Positions 46,068-61,525 are shown, numbered from the stretch's first letter. The stretch: DNA of 64,000 nt from Absidia repens (GCA_002105175.1 MCGE01000045.1:1-64000); one strand, 5' to 3'. The notes: a model not told the origin generated them from the sequence alone. Numbers and translations are program-made.

Positions 46068-46941
46068 ACGAGCGAATCATTTGGTGGCGAGGGAGGTATG
46101 CCTGTAGTCAAAAATAAACCATTGATGAGCCGACCCAGAGATGATAATTACTGACCCCTTACATGAATGATGCAAAGAAAGAGGAGCCATTTCACCCACC
46201 TTGATGCACTCCATAAAAAATAGAAAGTCATCCATGGCCCAAGAGCTGGTAGGTGCAAAAAACGTGCTCAGGCCTCCCATGTCATCCCCTCCCCTCGTTC
46301 GATGCCCGGGGTACAACAGAAGAAAAAAAAGCTATGTTTACAGTGTGTGTGTGTATCAGAGTCGATGGATGACATTTTGTGAGCATCTACCTTTTTTAAT
46401 CATTGCTTCCGATCCCCTCCCTCCCCCCAAAAAAAGTTTCATCAGTGTGGTTTAAACTCAGTCGATTTAAAAAAGAGAAAGTGTAGCACGTATTTCAGAG
46501 CTATTTTTGGAGGACGAGATTCTTTGTTTATTGATTGCTATTTTTGGTAGAACTCCCATGTTTTTTCGGAGATCACCAGAGATGATATTAGAACAATATA
46601 TTTTTTTAAGGTTTGTACTGTGTATGTGTGATATTATATTGTGTTTCTTTGTAAACGACTAAAGAACAAAAAAAAAATATAGATTGATTTATTAAACAAA
46701 GCATTAAAAAAAAAAAAAAGGAGACAGCGTGAGGTAGATGGGAGTGGGTTAATAATGATAATAATAATAATAAAAAAAGAAATAATAATAATAAGAATGA
46801 TAATGATAATGAGAAATAAAGGGACACACACAAGTTAAACAAAAAAAAAAAAAAAAAAAGAGAGATCATGCAAACTCTAAACTACAGACATAAATAAATA
46901 AAATAAAATACACACTAACTAACCAAAAAAAAAAAAAAAAA
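44807..46941. other. Intergenic between two minus-strand genes
   Basis: An A39 run lies at 44839-44877 just upstream of the BAR-PH start, and another long A run at 46033-46062. No core element and no gene were recognised. Small open frames (45844-46107, 46201-46455) have no domain text. Confidence 0.45.
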
Positions 46942-48029
46942 TCAAACGCCTTCGAGAGAAATGACGGATGGAGGAGGAGAAGGATGTTCGTGTTGACGAG
47001 GAGAGGGAGGAGGAGTAGTAGCAGCAGCAGCGACATCGGCGGCATCCACCGAGGCGACCGGTGGGTCCATGGTATGAAGTTCATGTAAAATGGTGACGAT
47101 CCGTTGCATGGCCAGACGAGAAATATCCAATTGAAGCGCCGCGTACATTTGCACCAAATCACTGCCGATTTCTTTCAACACCTCGCTATCCTGCTGGTAC
47201 TTTAATTGACAATGTAACATGATATCCTGATAAAATCGCTGACTGGTCCAAATAAAATGTTGCCCAAGCTGACCCATGGAAATACTTGCAAACATAGGAT
47301 ACATGATAATAGGCGCTGGTAGCGATGCCGGTGGTGATGAAGGTCTTGCGGCTGTTGTTGTTGTCGTAATGTCATTGTTATTGTTGTTGTTGTTGTTGTT
47401 GTTAGTATTATTATTATTATTATTATTATTAGATAAGGTTGATTCATTATTATTGGCAGTCGTGGTAGGTCGTGCGGGTACAAATGTCATGGACGGTTGT
47501 TTCCTTGGTGAATAAAATAAATGATAAAGCCGAAAAAAAAATCCTCCGCCATTCCCCCCATTAAGATTGTTTTTTTTGCGCCGTTTAATCAAGCCAAAAA
47601 GAATCGGACGATACGGTTGACGGATTTTTAATAGATCGGGCCACTGCCATGGAGAAGGAATAAAACTAGGAAGAGGTATGTGCTGGAGCGTCAGACTGGT
47701 GGTATCTATAAAGGGTGTAGGGCGTAAAGTCATGGGCACGACCGGTGGGGGTGGTGATTTGGCTGTTGCTATAGGGGGAATATCGTGTGAAAGATAAGGG
47801 TGATGATGTTGCTGATGGGCAGTGGTAGTAGTGGTAGTTGGAGGTGGAGGAGGAGGTGGTGGTGTGGTTGGAGGTAGATCCATCTCTTGTTGGTCATCAT
47901 CAAGATGCTGTTGCTGATCTTGATTTGCATACCATTGATCGACACGTTGCTGTTGTAAAGAATCGAGGTAGGAAGTAGGTTGAGGTGGTGGATTATGGTG
48001 GTCGTCAGTAGAATGTCGAGAAGATTTAT

Positions 48030-48067
<38 letters not shown>

Positions 48068-48924
48068 GCTGAAGAAGACAATGAAGGTGAAGGAAGATCC
48101 AGCGGTAAAAATAATTCATGGTACAAAGCCTGACACTTGAGATGTAAATCATGAGGTTCACCACGTTTGAGTTGAGCATCAATATGAGCCAGGTTGTGAT
48201 GAGCATTCTCACCAAAGACAGTAGCGAAACGTTGACATAAATCAGCGATAATGGCCATTTGATCTTGACGAGACAAAAGATGGCATTCAAATACAAGTTG
48301 CCTTGAACCAATGGCTTTTCGTTTCAATCCCAACTGAGCATAATTATGACGATCAACGACGACAATATGGCAACCGGTAGGTGGATCAAACGTAGTCATC
48401 AAGAATGAATGAATAATTTTATTGACTTGTTGCTGAGGCTTTTTTTCCCAAGCCTTTTGGAGTTCCTTGAGGTTAGTTAAAAGCTGAGTCCATTGTGTTT
48501 GTTCCCTTGCTTTAGTATCGAAACGTTGGCTGAGCTGTTGCCAATCCACATGCATCCATTTTGTTGCTTGCCCATCCGGTAGGTTGCGCAGTTGCCGTTG
48601 ATGTGCAATGGCTTGGTACGAATCGATCATTTCAAGACATGTCCTCATCACTGATTGTCGTATTTGAATATGCGATTGTCGAGTCGTTTCGTTTTGTTGT
48701 TGTTGTGAATCTAGTAACCACTTTCCATTTAATAAAGCACGTGCTTGTTGAATGGTTTGTTTAATGTTGGATAATTGATGTTGGGTCGCTACATGTTGAT
48801 CTAAACAGAATTGCTGTTGTACGTCGGAGCAAAACACATCCAATAATTGATCCAGTTCTTCTGTCAGTTCCTCGGCCACGGGATGTGAAGAAATTGTGGA
48901 GAGTGTAGTGGGGATGGAAGTCAT
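46942..48924 (-). CDS. Unrecognised 660-aa protein with helical N-terminal half
   Basis: I do not recognise the family. A single exon from ATG 48924. Residues 1-~280 look folded and helical (ELTEELDQLLDVFCSDVQQQ, LLNGKWLLDSQQQ, TGCHIVVVDRHNYAQLGLKR, IADLCQRFATVFGENAHHNL). Ala, Asn, Pro and His tracts then interrupt. Around residues ~560-640 a second helical block appears (FASISMGQLGQHFIWTSQRF, LLKEIGSDLVQ-like text, QLDISRLAMQRIVTILHELH). No signal peptide, membrane segment or catalytic motif stands out. The codon pattern and conserved-looking blocks argue for a real gene. It lies in the housekeeping block, without core elements, and is divergent from the F-box gene at 50316. Confidence 0.7.
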
Positions 48925-50315
48925 TCAGTAAAAAAAAAAAAAAGGAGGCAAATTTTTTTTTATGATTGACGATGGATTGAGTGGCGGTAGCAGTGATAGT
49001 GGTGGTGGCAATAATGGTGATGATAGTGGTGATACAGTGATAAGAGTCTATAATACAACATACACGCCCACGATGAATGTTAAAAAAGGGGCGCCGATAT
49101 AGAAAGAATGTGATATAAATTACTACCTCGACAAAAAAAAAAAAAAAAAAAAAAAATGCAAGTGGTGCTTGTAGCAGTGAAGTCAAGAAAGGGGGGAAGA
49201 TATATATGTATATAAATAAATAAATAAAAAAGTGTGAGAGAGAGAGAAAGAGAAGAAGAAGAAAAGGTGAAAAGAGAAGGAAAGAAGAAATTGAAGTTGA
49301 GAAGAGGTAAAAAAAAGGAGGGCTTCAAACTAACTTTAAACAACAGCCAAAAAGGAACAACCTTAACCAAAAAAGCAGGAGTGTAATCACCAGCAACATC
49401 CACTTCCCCTTTTATTATATTTTTTATTATGAGCAGGACTGATACTTGTCAAATAATATTAGCCTAAAGATTTTTTTTTTCTTGTGCCTCGTTGGATATG
49501 AAGATTACACACGTACTTTGTATCATATAATATACGAAGCATCGTTCTATTCTATTTTACATATGTGTTACCTTGGAAGACAAATTTGTCATACCAGTAA
49601 TTTTTTGGTGGTGGTAGTATGAGTTTCTCTCCTCCTCCCCCCTTTTTTTTTCAAGGGAGCGGTATTTAAAAAGGGTAAAAGTTCATTGAGGCTGTTTTAT
49701 TTCAAGTTTTTTTGAAATAGCAGATGAATGTTTCAAAAAGAAAAAAGAATCTTTTGATTGGACGACCAAAACAAGAATCCATTCTCCTTTTTTATTATAA
49801 CCAGTTAAAAGGCTCGTCCATCCGCTAGTTGGTTTCATTCATTTATATAATATCATCATTCTTCATCACAATCGGCACTAGTCAATGTAATCCCTACATA
49901 TCTTTTTTTTTTTTATCCTTGTTTTTTTAGAAAAATACAAGTCTTTATCAAGTAAAAATGACATCTTTCTTGTCATCTCCCTGATCCTTTTTTTCAATGC
50001 GATGATCAATATTGACAGAAACCAGGGATTGGTTTTTTTTTTTTTTCCATATCTTTGCCCTGAATTTCACTTGAAAGACGGCGTTTTAAAACGTCTAAGA
50101 AAAAAAGTGAGACCTCGAAAAATGATTGGTTATAGCAAAAAGATAAATGGCGATCCTTTTGACCTAATCGCGCGTTAAGCGGTCATGTCTCTCACAGTAT
50201 TTAAGAACCCTTTATTTTTTTTTAGAAATGGTTTTCACTATTTCTTGTTCTCCTTGCCACTTCCCCTTCGCTGCCTCCTTTCTTTCAACTTTCCCCTCTC
50301 TTTTATTATATCAGT
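48925..50315. other. Divergent promoter region, no gene recognised
   Basis: Long A/T runs and simple GA-rich and TG-rich stretches (49230-49320). It separates the minus-strand 660-aa gene from the plus-strand F-box gene. Confidence 0.45.
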
Positions 50316-51770
50316 ATGTCCATTCAGTTGCTACCTACCTCATTACTCTATGAAATTATTAAAAGTGTTCCGTTTCCCAATCGCTGGGAAACTTCGTTGT
50401 AAGTTGGACAACAGTTTTCTCTTTCTTTTTTTTTTAAAAAAAAAATGGCTCAAATTCATTCTTTTCCATTTCTATATAGAGTATGTAAATCATGGTATAA
50501 TATCTGTACAGATCCTTATTTATACCAAGAAATACAATTAGAATCAATGGAGCTAGAAATGCTGGTGAGAGCATTACAGTGGATCGAACGACTAGGGGTT
50601 ATCTCTGTACGGAGCTTAAATATACGCCACTGTCACTCGGATTTCCTTCAAAACACCATTGTCCCTGTCATGACTACCACCACTTCCTCTTATCAACCCA
50701 CGCTCTATTCCCAACTACGTACATTGACGCCGGATCGTCGACGAATGGAATATGTGAAACAGGAATATCGACTCTACGACATTCTATCTGATACCTTGGC
50801 TAGACTGCTATCGACAAAAAAATTGGCTCGACTGGAAATTTCTAACTGCGATTTGGATTGGGCAATGACTGAATTATTTACGATTTTGATCACTTATGGC
50901 GCTGGACGACATTTGACAACATGGATCTATCATGATAATTATAATAATGATTGCACACCTACTGTTAGTACCAGATGTACCACAACGCATGGTACTGACA
51001 AATCGATTTCCTCCTCAACACCCACACCAGCACCCAAGTCAACATCAAATTCAGCCCAACCTGGTTCTGACCTGCTTCAAGCATTGGTAATGGCATGCCC
51101 TAATATGAAACACTTTATGGGTCATCATGGCACTGTGAATGATGCGATGATCATGATTATGGCGCAGTATTGGCCGCAATTGGAATCTCTTGTTTTGCTT
51201 TCAAATGACAATCACCCATCGATCTCGGCCAAGGCGTTTTATTCCTTAATTTCTCAATGCTCCTCTTTACACACATTGGAACTTTATGATCTCGAGTGCA
51301 TCAATCAGGACGACTTGATCCAAATGCGTCATTGGCGGGATGCGACTTCAATAGCCTCTACTTCGCCACCTTCGCCCCTTGGACGGCAACGACGACACCA
51401 ACCTTATCCATCCATGAGATCTAGGCGTTTGAAAACGACAGCAGTGGGAAATGCTTTGCGTCATGTGAAATTGACAAAATATATCACGGCTCCCCTCTCA
51501 ACTCAAGCCATTTTGCATTTACTAGCCTTTTTCCCACACCTTCGGACATTGACCTATGAAACCAATCGGACCTGCTACGAAATCGCCCAGCACCAGTCGA
51601 AAGAAGAAAATGCGGCGCCAGTCAAAGACCAGTGGCATTCTCTAGTGCAATGGCAAAATCAGCACTATAAATCCCCTTCCCCCTTATTTTGTTTTCGGCT
51701 GAACTATCCACCCACTATGAATCAATTATTATTACTCAGTAGTTATCAAGTGAACCTGTCATTAGCATAG
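50316..51770 (+). CDS. F-box protein, 457 aa
   Basis: Probable SCF ubiquitin-ligase adaptor. Exons 50316-50398 and 50480-51770. The F-box spans the intron: SIQLLPTSLLYEIIKSV, then TSLVCKSWYNICTDPYLYQE (residues ~3-46), with the classic L-P...VCKxW pattern. The rest has leucine-rich stretches (LSTKKLARLEISNCDLDWAM, QCSSLHTLELYDLECIN, LLAFFPHLRTLTYETN) separated by a Ser/Thr/Pro insert (~residues 225-250). The start at 50316 is chosen because it creates the N-terminal half of the F-box; a start in the intron would lose it. It is not closely related to the F-box gene at 26519. Confidence 0.87.
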
Positions 51771-52675
51771 AAAATATATGTATTATATATATTATACCCT
51801 TTATACATATTGAAAATAAAAAAATAAAAAATGAATTCATTATTATATTTAGCTTCCTTCCTCGGCTGATGGGAACGAATGGTTATCGATCTTCATCATT
51901 AGACTGTATCACCTTCCCCCAAAACGACTTACGGGTTTTGGTGAGGTGATAGGATCATGACGATGAGAAGGATAACTATTTTCACACTTTAGTGGATAGT
52001 GTTCACATGTTGTGCTACCTGTTAATGACCTATGCTATTATTGTATCATCATTACAATACAGTAATAATAATCATAATTCAGGGCAAATACGGGAATTAA
52101 AAAAAAAAAAAAAAAAGAAGCGTCATGTACCATTTGCTCAGCGAACAGCTCATTCGTTCTGAGAAACGTGGTAAAGGTTCAAAAAGGATAATATTGGACC
52201 CTAAGAGCTTTTACGACATTATTTATTTTTTGCCACGTTGTCTTTCTCTTCTTCTCTTCTTCTTTTCTTCTTTCATTCTTTTTTTTATTTTATTTTACAA
52301 CCACCCAACCCCTTCCCTTCACTTGTCCTTTTCACCTTTCGCCCTCCCTCCAATCATCCTCTTTTTCCGTGCCCCTTTTTTCTATCTTCTTTCCATCTTC
52401 CTTCGACTTGAAACAGCTACACCACACCCTTTCTCGCTTCATAGACTTTTTTTTTTGACATTTGACAAACAAAACTAAAAAAACATCGACTGGCTTCCTT
52501 GTGATTATTATTTTTATATTTGTCATTCTGTCTTTTTATTCTTCTCCTTCTTCTTTCCATCATACATTTAGAAAAAAACAAAACCAAAATTAGCATACTT
52601 ATATTTATATATATATCATCAACTCAGTAATAGCTCCTTCCCCTTATATTATCACCTTCTCACATACACATAAAA

Positions 52676-54979
<2,304 letters not shown>

Positions 54980-55790
54980 TAGATGATATATTTTTATATT
55001 TTTATAACTGTTTTTTTTATTATTACTTTTTTATTCTATTTTGTATGATCTTTTTTCTTTTTTTTTTTTACTTATTTCTTAATTAATTTATTTATTTTAT
55101 TACTCATTATTCAATTCATTCTCAACTCTTTTTTTTTATATCAGCATCCCTTTTTATCATGTCATGTTCTCTCTCCCTCTATCCCTTCTCCACCTTCTTC
55201 ATTTGTATTTTCTTCCTTTTTTTTTTTTTTTTTTTGTTTTGTTTATGCCTCTTTCTTTTATTTGTTTTCTTTTCTTCATATGCAATAAAATTGGAAAGTT
55301 TAACATATCATCCTTCTTTTTTTTTTTTTTTGATTTGTGTGCATGGCGCGGGGTTTGGATTGAAATGGCTTTTGTATAAGCATTCACTATCTCTCTCGGG
55401 GCGGAGGCGGGAGCAGCCTTGAAATTGAAATGATCTTCTCCGCTGTTGCAAAAAAAAGTGATGAAGACGATGCTGGTGACCTGTTCTGCACAGTCCTTTG
55501 CACAAGAATCTGTGTACGTTCTTGCATCATTTATGATTGTCTACCCCCCCAAAAAAAAACATACAGAACACTCTTCTTATTTCCAACTCTCCACCGTTGC
55601 CCACTAGATATTTAGTTCAGAGATACATTGAAAGCATTGTCGTAAGAGCTCACATTAAACAATATGATGTTTAGTTGTTTAAAAATCCTTGCGTTCAAGC
55701 GCCACTGAATATCGTCATCGTACATGGCATAACGTCATGTTGATGAAAACACTAAAAAAAATGATCGTTCAATATACTATGAGCCTAGTA
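54980..55790. other. Intergenic, no gene recognised
   Basis: T-rich 3' region of the poly-Q gene. A small open frame at 55430-55615 has no recognisable motif. Confidence 0.45.
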
Positions 55791-55799
55791 GTTGAGATT

Positions 55800-56475
55800 A
55801 TTGGTTAAAAAAGAGGGTATATTTTATTGAAGCACAGATATAAATTGTTCAACATCAAAGGATCTAATGAAGCTAGCATGAGGGACACGAATGGGACACA
55901 TGGCGCATGGTCAACACCAACCCAAAGAGACAATGTGAAAAAGAGAACTAATAAGCTGTACAAGCCATAAGAAGGACAAAAGTAATGATTCTTTATTGAA
56001 ATATGACAGCGACTATTACTATTGTGAAGGGGAGGAGGGCGACAGTTAAAGAAGATCTCATTTGCAAAACATGAGAGAGGCCTATGGTATTTCTTTTTTA
56101 TTGAAGCAAGTACAAAAAGACGTTTTTATTTATTTATTTATTCATTTATGTAGTGATAGATACAAAAGATGAACAAAACTAACACTAAACTAAGCTAATG
56201 AAGGCTCCAAAAAAAGCCAACTAATGGTGTCTTCAGATCCTAGATCCAAAATGAAAGGGATTCCCCATGCATCTTGTAATCCCTGAACTGAAACCCCTTC
56301 TAAACTAGTCCTGACACTATTCTAAGATCAACATTACCCTATAGAAGTTGAATGGTGGAGAAAAAATGAAACCAAAAAAAAAAAAAAAAAAAAAAAAAAG
56401 CAAAAAAGAACGAAAGCCGACAAAGGAAGAGAGGGAGAAATAAAAGTGTTTCACGTGGGCGGCATTTGAAATATT
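55800..56475 (-). repeat. Core element, copy 15, with extra poly-A motifs
   Basis: Core at 56246-56282 (GGGATTCCCC variant). On the minus strand the upstream box reads AATGCCGCCCACGTGAAACA (56453-56472). TTCAATAAA motifs appear on the minus strand at about 55990 and 56105, and again near 55820, so the downstream side carries several signals. Confidence 0.85.
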
Positions 56476-56999
56476 TCCTCCAGCCGGCTGTCATGAGGAT
56501 TTGCTTTTGCGATGATTTTTTTTTTTTTTTTTGTCGATGGATACAAAAAAGGCAATCCGGCGAGTCTATTTTTTGGGAAGGGGGGTGACCATTGCTTTAT
56601 GTCTTATGGGCGAGATGGCATCTTTAGTACTGCTAATTAGCAATTGAAAGCACACTGAGTATCATTGTATTGTACATAATACTGTCAATGCCTGGGCTTA
56701 ACACAGAAAATAAAATACCGTAGCTATCCAGGATTGGAGCTTCCACTTGGCTGCGATCTTTCCATACCTGATCACCTGGCATTGTGATGATCCGGAATAA
56801 AAAAAAAAAAATAAAGAGAGATTTAGCACTATGGATTAAATAAAAATAAAATAGATATGTTTCATTAAATGCATAAGCATAAGCATTGACTAGTGTGGTC
56901 GGTACTAATCTAAATGAGGTAGGAGTGATTGGGAAAACGGGAGCAAAGGCTAGCAGACAAAAAATACTTATATCAGACGACGTAAATATGGACTATGTT

Positions 57000-57140
57000 G
57001 ACAACTAAAAACTAGGTTAAGCTAAGCTAAAAAGTATTTCCATATTTTCTATACTATTCTTAATACGAAGATGGCGTAGCAAATGGCGAACCCAAATTAC
57101 ATTTCCAAAATGAAAGGCTTTCCACATTGAAATCGATGTT
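57000..57140 (-). repeat. Core element, copy 16, decayed
   Basis: Only TCCAAAATGAAAGGCTTTCC (57103-57122) and the TTAAGCTAAGCTAA side motif are clear. The rest has diverged. Confidence 0.6.
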
Positions 57141-57964
57141 CTGAAAAAATCAAAAAAAAAAATCGGGATATGAATATTCTATTCTTCCAAAAATTGATGC
57201 CAAGAGTAAATGTCTCTACTAAGCCCAACGGATGTGAGCTAAATACAATGAGAGCTATTACTTAGCCTACAAAAAAAATGTACATGTTTCGCTTTATTAT
57301 TCTACCCACCGATCTTCCCTTCCAAAAAAAAAAGGAATAATGTTTGTTCTGAGTATGATATGTTTCCAAATTTAAAAAAATTGACGCTCGGCGTTTTGAT
57401 CTCAGATTACCCCTAAGCAAAGAAAAAAATCCTGACCTGCTCAACCAAAAAAAAAAAAAAGGGAACAAAGGCTACGCCACTTCAGCCTATTTCAAATGAT
57501 TCATACCAAAAAGACAATCGTAAAGAGCGTCATTATCACAAGGCAGAAACGGAAACATAGTCAAAGGAAATAATTGTGGCTGCTGGTTCCACAAAGCTGA
57601 AATCGTGTGTGACAGTGCACATTGTTCTATATACTAAACATACTATATCATACATACATCATTCTTTTTTTGAATTTCTTCCTCTTGGCGTTTTATTATT
57701 CTTTTTGTTTTCTTTTTTAGAAAAAAAAATTGACAATAAACATCGTCATCCAACATTGAATTATGTATCCCTTAAATCTGCCCCTCTTGGCAAACAAAGG
57801 TGCATACACGTTGGTTCGGGAACTCAACCTAAAATAGATATTTTGTGTATGACCTAAGTGATCAGTTGAGCTTTATTATAAAACACTTAACCACCTTTCT
57901 TTTTCGTTTTCTTTTTTTTTCTTTCTCTCTTTTTCATCACTCTACACTCACTACATCATTCTCC
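57141..57964. other. Intergenic, no gene recognised
   Basis: AT-rich leader of the next gene, with a CT-rich stretch just before its ATG. Confidence 0.4.
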
Positions 57965-59161
57965 ATGACGATGACAACTACGTTCAAAGTACTCAAACAA
58001 GAAATCACAAGACTTCAACAAACTCTCGAAGGTTGGCCACATATTGAACCGGAAGGGTTGGCCTTAAGAAAACTTTGTCAGCTTCTCCAAGAATCCGACG
58101 ACAATATTACCAAGCTAGCCGCAGCGGACAAAGCGAACGATATTAGTCTCATTTTCCAAGATACCATTGATAGTGTCGAAAAGTTTATCGAACGGGACCA
58201 GGAGGGACAAGATTTATGGGGCAATATGTTATGGAAAACTCGACGTGATCTTTTACTCTCACAATTCCGGCTGACCTGGCAAAACATTCTCTTCGATCAA
58301 TTGAATCCATTGGTGGAAAAGGCCCTCAGTAGACCTTTCCCTTTTTACTACGAAATTGAACACTTCAAAAACGATATGATCAAGGACGACAAGGACGAAG
58401 TGGGTGCTGGGAGCTATCAATACTATCAACATCTATTCAAACGCAACGCCAAGCCATCAGGGATGTGGGCCACATTTATGGAAAGGTATCAAGCTCAATT
58501 TGGTCCCTGGGACGACAACACCCGACATTGTCTTGCGTATTTGGTGTGTACCGACAATCATGCCCGTGAGATGAGTATTTATAGCTATATTGCTATCACG
58601 CGTGAATATGGATTCCCTTTGGATATGGAGAAGCTGCCTTTAACCATGTTGTCACCTCCCCCTGCGCCTTCGGAACAAGCACGGGTGGAAACAGCCAAGA
58701 TGGTGATGGATCTGATTACTGAATTCTCGACCTTGGAAATGCGCAACCATCTGGTGGCTTTGTATACATGGTTCAAGGATTGCAAGGACAAGCGCGACAA
58801 GAATCAAAAGCAAGAACGATCCAATGAATGGGCACAAGTGATGCTGGGTGCCCGGGCCAAACCATCCATCAACGAATGGACCGATGAAGAAAAACAGGCG
58901 GAACGGGTGGACTTGGCTCGTCGTGCGATCTCTTTGTTTTATCAACGATACATGGTGATGTGGCGTATGGGTCAATTTGCTCGGGATTTGTTCTCTGACG
59001 TGGACTTCCCTGGAAAAGGCCGCATCTATGAAATGAAAGAAAATGTCTTGCCATTGGACCACGCCAACTTCCATCTGATCATCCGTGGCGATCCTACCAA
59101 GTGGAATTCCAAACGTCCCAAGGTTTACAAATTCTTGGATCAAGTCATCAAACAAACTTAA
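57965..59161 (+). CDS. Unrecognised protein, tandem paralog 1, 398 aa
   Basis: Single exon from ATG 57965. It is mostly helical and soluble, with no signal peptide or membrane segment. Paralogous along its whole length to the gene at 60019: shared WPHIEPEGLALRKLCQLLQ / WQNVVPEGKALRKECQLFQ, MWATFMERYQ / NWAIFTETYQ, YGFPLDMEKLPL / CDFPLKIEKLPL, FSDVDFPGKGRIYE / FSQVDFPGKARMFE, LDHANFHLIIRGDPTKW / LDHANYHIVIRGDPTVW, PKVYKFL. The central W-x-x-F ... I-x-x-Y ... FPL stretch faintly recalls EF-hand/SH2 linker regions such as those of CBL proteins. That is a weak impression, not an assignment. An upstream in-frame extension without ATG context is ignored. Confidence 0.8.
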   Translation: MTMTTTFKVLKQEITRLQQTLEGWPHIEPEGLALRKLCQLLQESDDNITKLAAADKANDISLIFQDTIDSVEKFIERDQEGQDLWGNMLWKTRRDLLLSQFRLTWQNILFDQLNPLVEKALSRPFPFYYEIEHFKNDMIKDDKDEVGAGSYQYYQHLFKRNAKPSGMWATFMERYQAQFGPWDDNTRHCLAYLVCTDNHAREMSIYSYIAITREYGFPLDMEKLPLTMLSPPPAPSEQARVETAKMVMDLITEFSTLEMRNHLVALYTWFKDCKDKRDKNQKQERSNEWAQVMLGARAKPSINEWTDEEKQAERVDLARRAISLFYQRYMVMWRMGQFARDLFSDVDFPGKGRIYEMKENVLPLDHANFHLIIRGDPTKWNSKRPKVYKFLDQVIKQT

Positions 59162-59466
59162 GTTACGCCACCCCCCCCCTCCTCCCCTTCCTTTCTTCCC
59201 ATCTTCTTTTAATATATATCTAGCTTCAGTGTTTCAGTTCCCTTTTTCTTTTTTCTTTTTTTTTTTTTTGTTTGTTATATCTATCTCAGGTCTCTATCTT
59301 TCTATCAATGTATATAATATCTAGTCTGTAGTATTGTCAAATAAAAAAATTTCATGTCCTATCTTCTTTTTTACAAAATCAATCCTTTTTTTTTTTTGCC
59401 TTGATCATCTAAAAAATGCACAAGTATTATCGTTGAATGTCATCTAGCATTATGCCGTCCAACGTC

Positions 59467-59498
<32 letters not shown>

Positions 59499-60018
59499 CT
59501 TAGATCCCGCATAAACAACGTTTCATAAGGCGAAAACCCGGTTGTATGTGCCCAGCATAACAATGCGCGGTAGCATAGATGCTGGCACTACTTGTGCATT
59601 GTTTGTATTCTATACAGGTTAGTCTCGTGTTGTAGTACAGCCAGGTGAGCATTTTTGATATTGCCCCATGAAAGTTTTTTTTTTTTTTTTTGGCTCATTT
59701 GAAATGAAGGTTTTAATCCGACAATAATTGATTCCCGATGATAAAGAAACGAACCCAACGGCTCTATGTCGTCTATGATATGATTTCTAATTAATACAGA
59801 AAAAAAAAAGGGAATAGTAAAAAGAATGGGTAATACACACGTGGATGACATTAGGTACAAAGTGGATTGGGGTACACAAAGCTAAAATAGGAGTTATTAC
59901 AATACTGTATTACTTGCAAATCCGTTCCTATGTTATATTTGGGGGGTTGTTATTATTGTTTTCCGCCTTTCTTCTTGTTTATTTATCTCCTTTCCTCTAA
60001 GCACAAATACCCACTAAT
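59162..60018. other. Intergenic between tandem paralogs
   Basis: Has an A29 run at 59466-59494 and no core element. No gene was recognised. Confidence 0.4.
59340..59345 (+). terminator. Poly-A signal of paralog 1
   Basis: AATAAA about 180 bp after the stop codon. Confidence 0.55.
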
Positions 60019-61449
60019 ATGGATGCAATAATAAATGTCGATAACGCCATTAAACTCTGCCAAGCAACCATTGCCTTCACCATGGCCAGAATTGACGATT
60101 GGCAGAACGTGGTACCTGAAGGCAAAGCCTTGCGCAAGGAGTGTCAACTCTTTCAGGGGATTATCGCCGGCGTGGTCGATAAACCATATTTACCTATCAG
60201 CGGCATCCTTAACGACGTGAGCGCAACGATGAAGGCGACCAACGACGACATTGTAGATTTTCTTAACAAAGACAAGCGCAAGGACCGGTCGGTCTTCAAC
60301 AAAGCTGGATGGAAAATCAATAGAGTGTACTTGGCGTGGGACTATCGTGCGAAATTCAAGGCGACGGTCGAATATTTGGAAGTCAACAAGAAGAAAATCG
60401 AAGACACACTTGCGTTGTCGGCGGTGGTGAACAAGCCTACGGCACACTGGTACAAAGGGGACATGGCGAACGAAGAAAGTTTTGCGTTTTGGCGAGAAAT
60501 CTGTGGCGAAGAATTGCATGCGCCCAACTGGGCGATTTTTACGGAAACATACCAACAGCGATACAATGTTACCTGGGATAGCGATATGTTGGAACGTGTC
60601 CGCCGCGTGGCTTGCAGGGACGGCGATCATTTGACCATTTCTGGCTACATTATCTTGACCAAACTATGCGATTTCCCCCTCAAAATCGAAAAGCTGCCTT
60701 TATTGATTGACTCACATGCCACCGTCTCTGCGCAAACGCGTATGGAAATCGCCAAAATGGTCAATGAATTGATTACCTATTACTCTACCAAAGAAATGCG
60801 GGACTTGCTTGTGGCTATCTTCACTTGGTATAAAGGGTGCAATAAACGGGATCGCGAAGCTTGGCAAGAACGAGCCAACGAATGGGCCCAAGAGATTCTA
60901 AAGAACCGTGGTAAAAGTTTCGAAGAATTAGATGAACGTGGTAAATTGGCTGAACAAGTAGATATGGCGAGACGAACTTATTCCTTCTTTTTCCAGCGAT
61001 ACATGGTAAGGGACCACGAGTTTGTTTGTTTGTTTTTTTTCTTAACCAAGTGTTGATCCATTATTATTATTATGATTATTTTTTAATAGGTGGTATTCAC
61101 AATTGGTCAACTCAGTAAAGAAATGTTCTCTCAAGTTGATTTCCCTGGAAAAGCAAGAATGTTTGAATTTATTGAACATGTAAAGCCATTAGACCATGCC
61201 AATTACCATATCGTCATCCGAGGGGATCCTACTGTATGGGAATCGAAGCAACCCAAGGTTTACAAGTTTTTAACTGACTATATTGCAAGTGAAAGACAAG
61301 CAAAGAAGGATGCTGCGAAGGCTGCTGAGGCCGCTGCGAAGGCGAAAGCTATCACTTTGGGACAAACAACCGAAGAGCTCAATGATGCCGTGAACGCCAC
61401 CGCTGTAGGCACTAGAAGCACTACCCATGATACAAAGACTCAGGTGTAA
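60019..61449 (+). CDS. Unrecognised protein, tandem paralog 2, 448 aa
   Basis: Exons 60019-61005 and 61090-61449. Paralog of the gene at 57965 (shared blocks listed there). It differs by an intron after QRYM, at the position where paralog 1 reads QRYMVMWRMGQ without interruption, and by a C-terminal Ala/Lys-rich extension of about 55 residues (RQAKKDAAKAAEAAAKAKAI), likely a charged helix. Like paralog 1 it has no recognisable catalytic motif. Adjacent position and same strand point to a local duplication followed by divergence. AATAAA follows at 61526. Confidence 0.82.
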
Positions 61450-61525
61450 TCAAATGGAATTTAGTAGTTCCAACTTTTTTTTTTTATTCAGTTTAATATT
61501 TAATCCTTCATATTTTATTCAGTTC

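Noticed and set aside
52125..52478. 117-codon Phe/Leu-rich frame upstream of the poly-Q gene.
   Set aside because: It is the CT-rich leader/promoter of the next gene; composition explains the hydrophobic reading.
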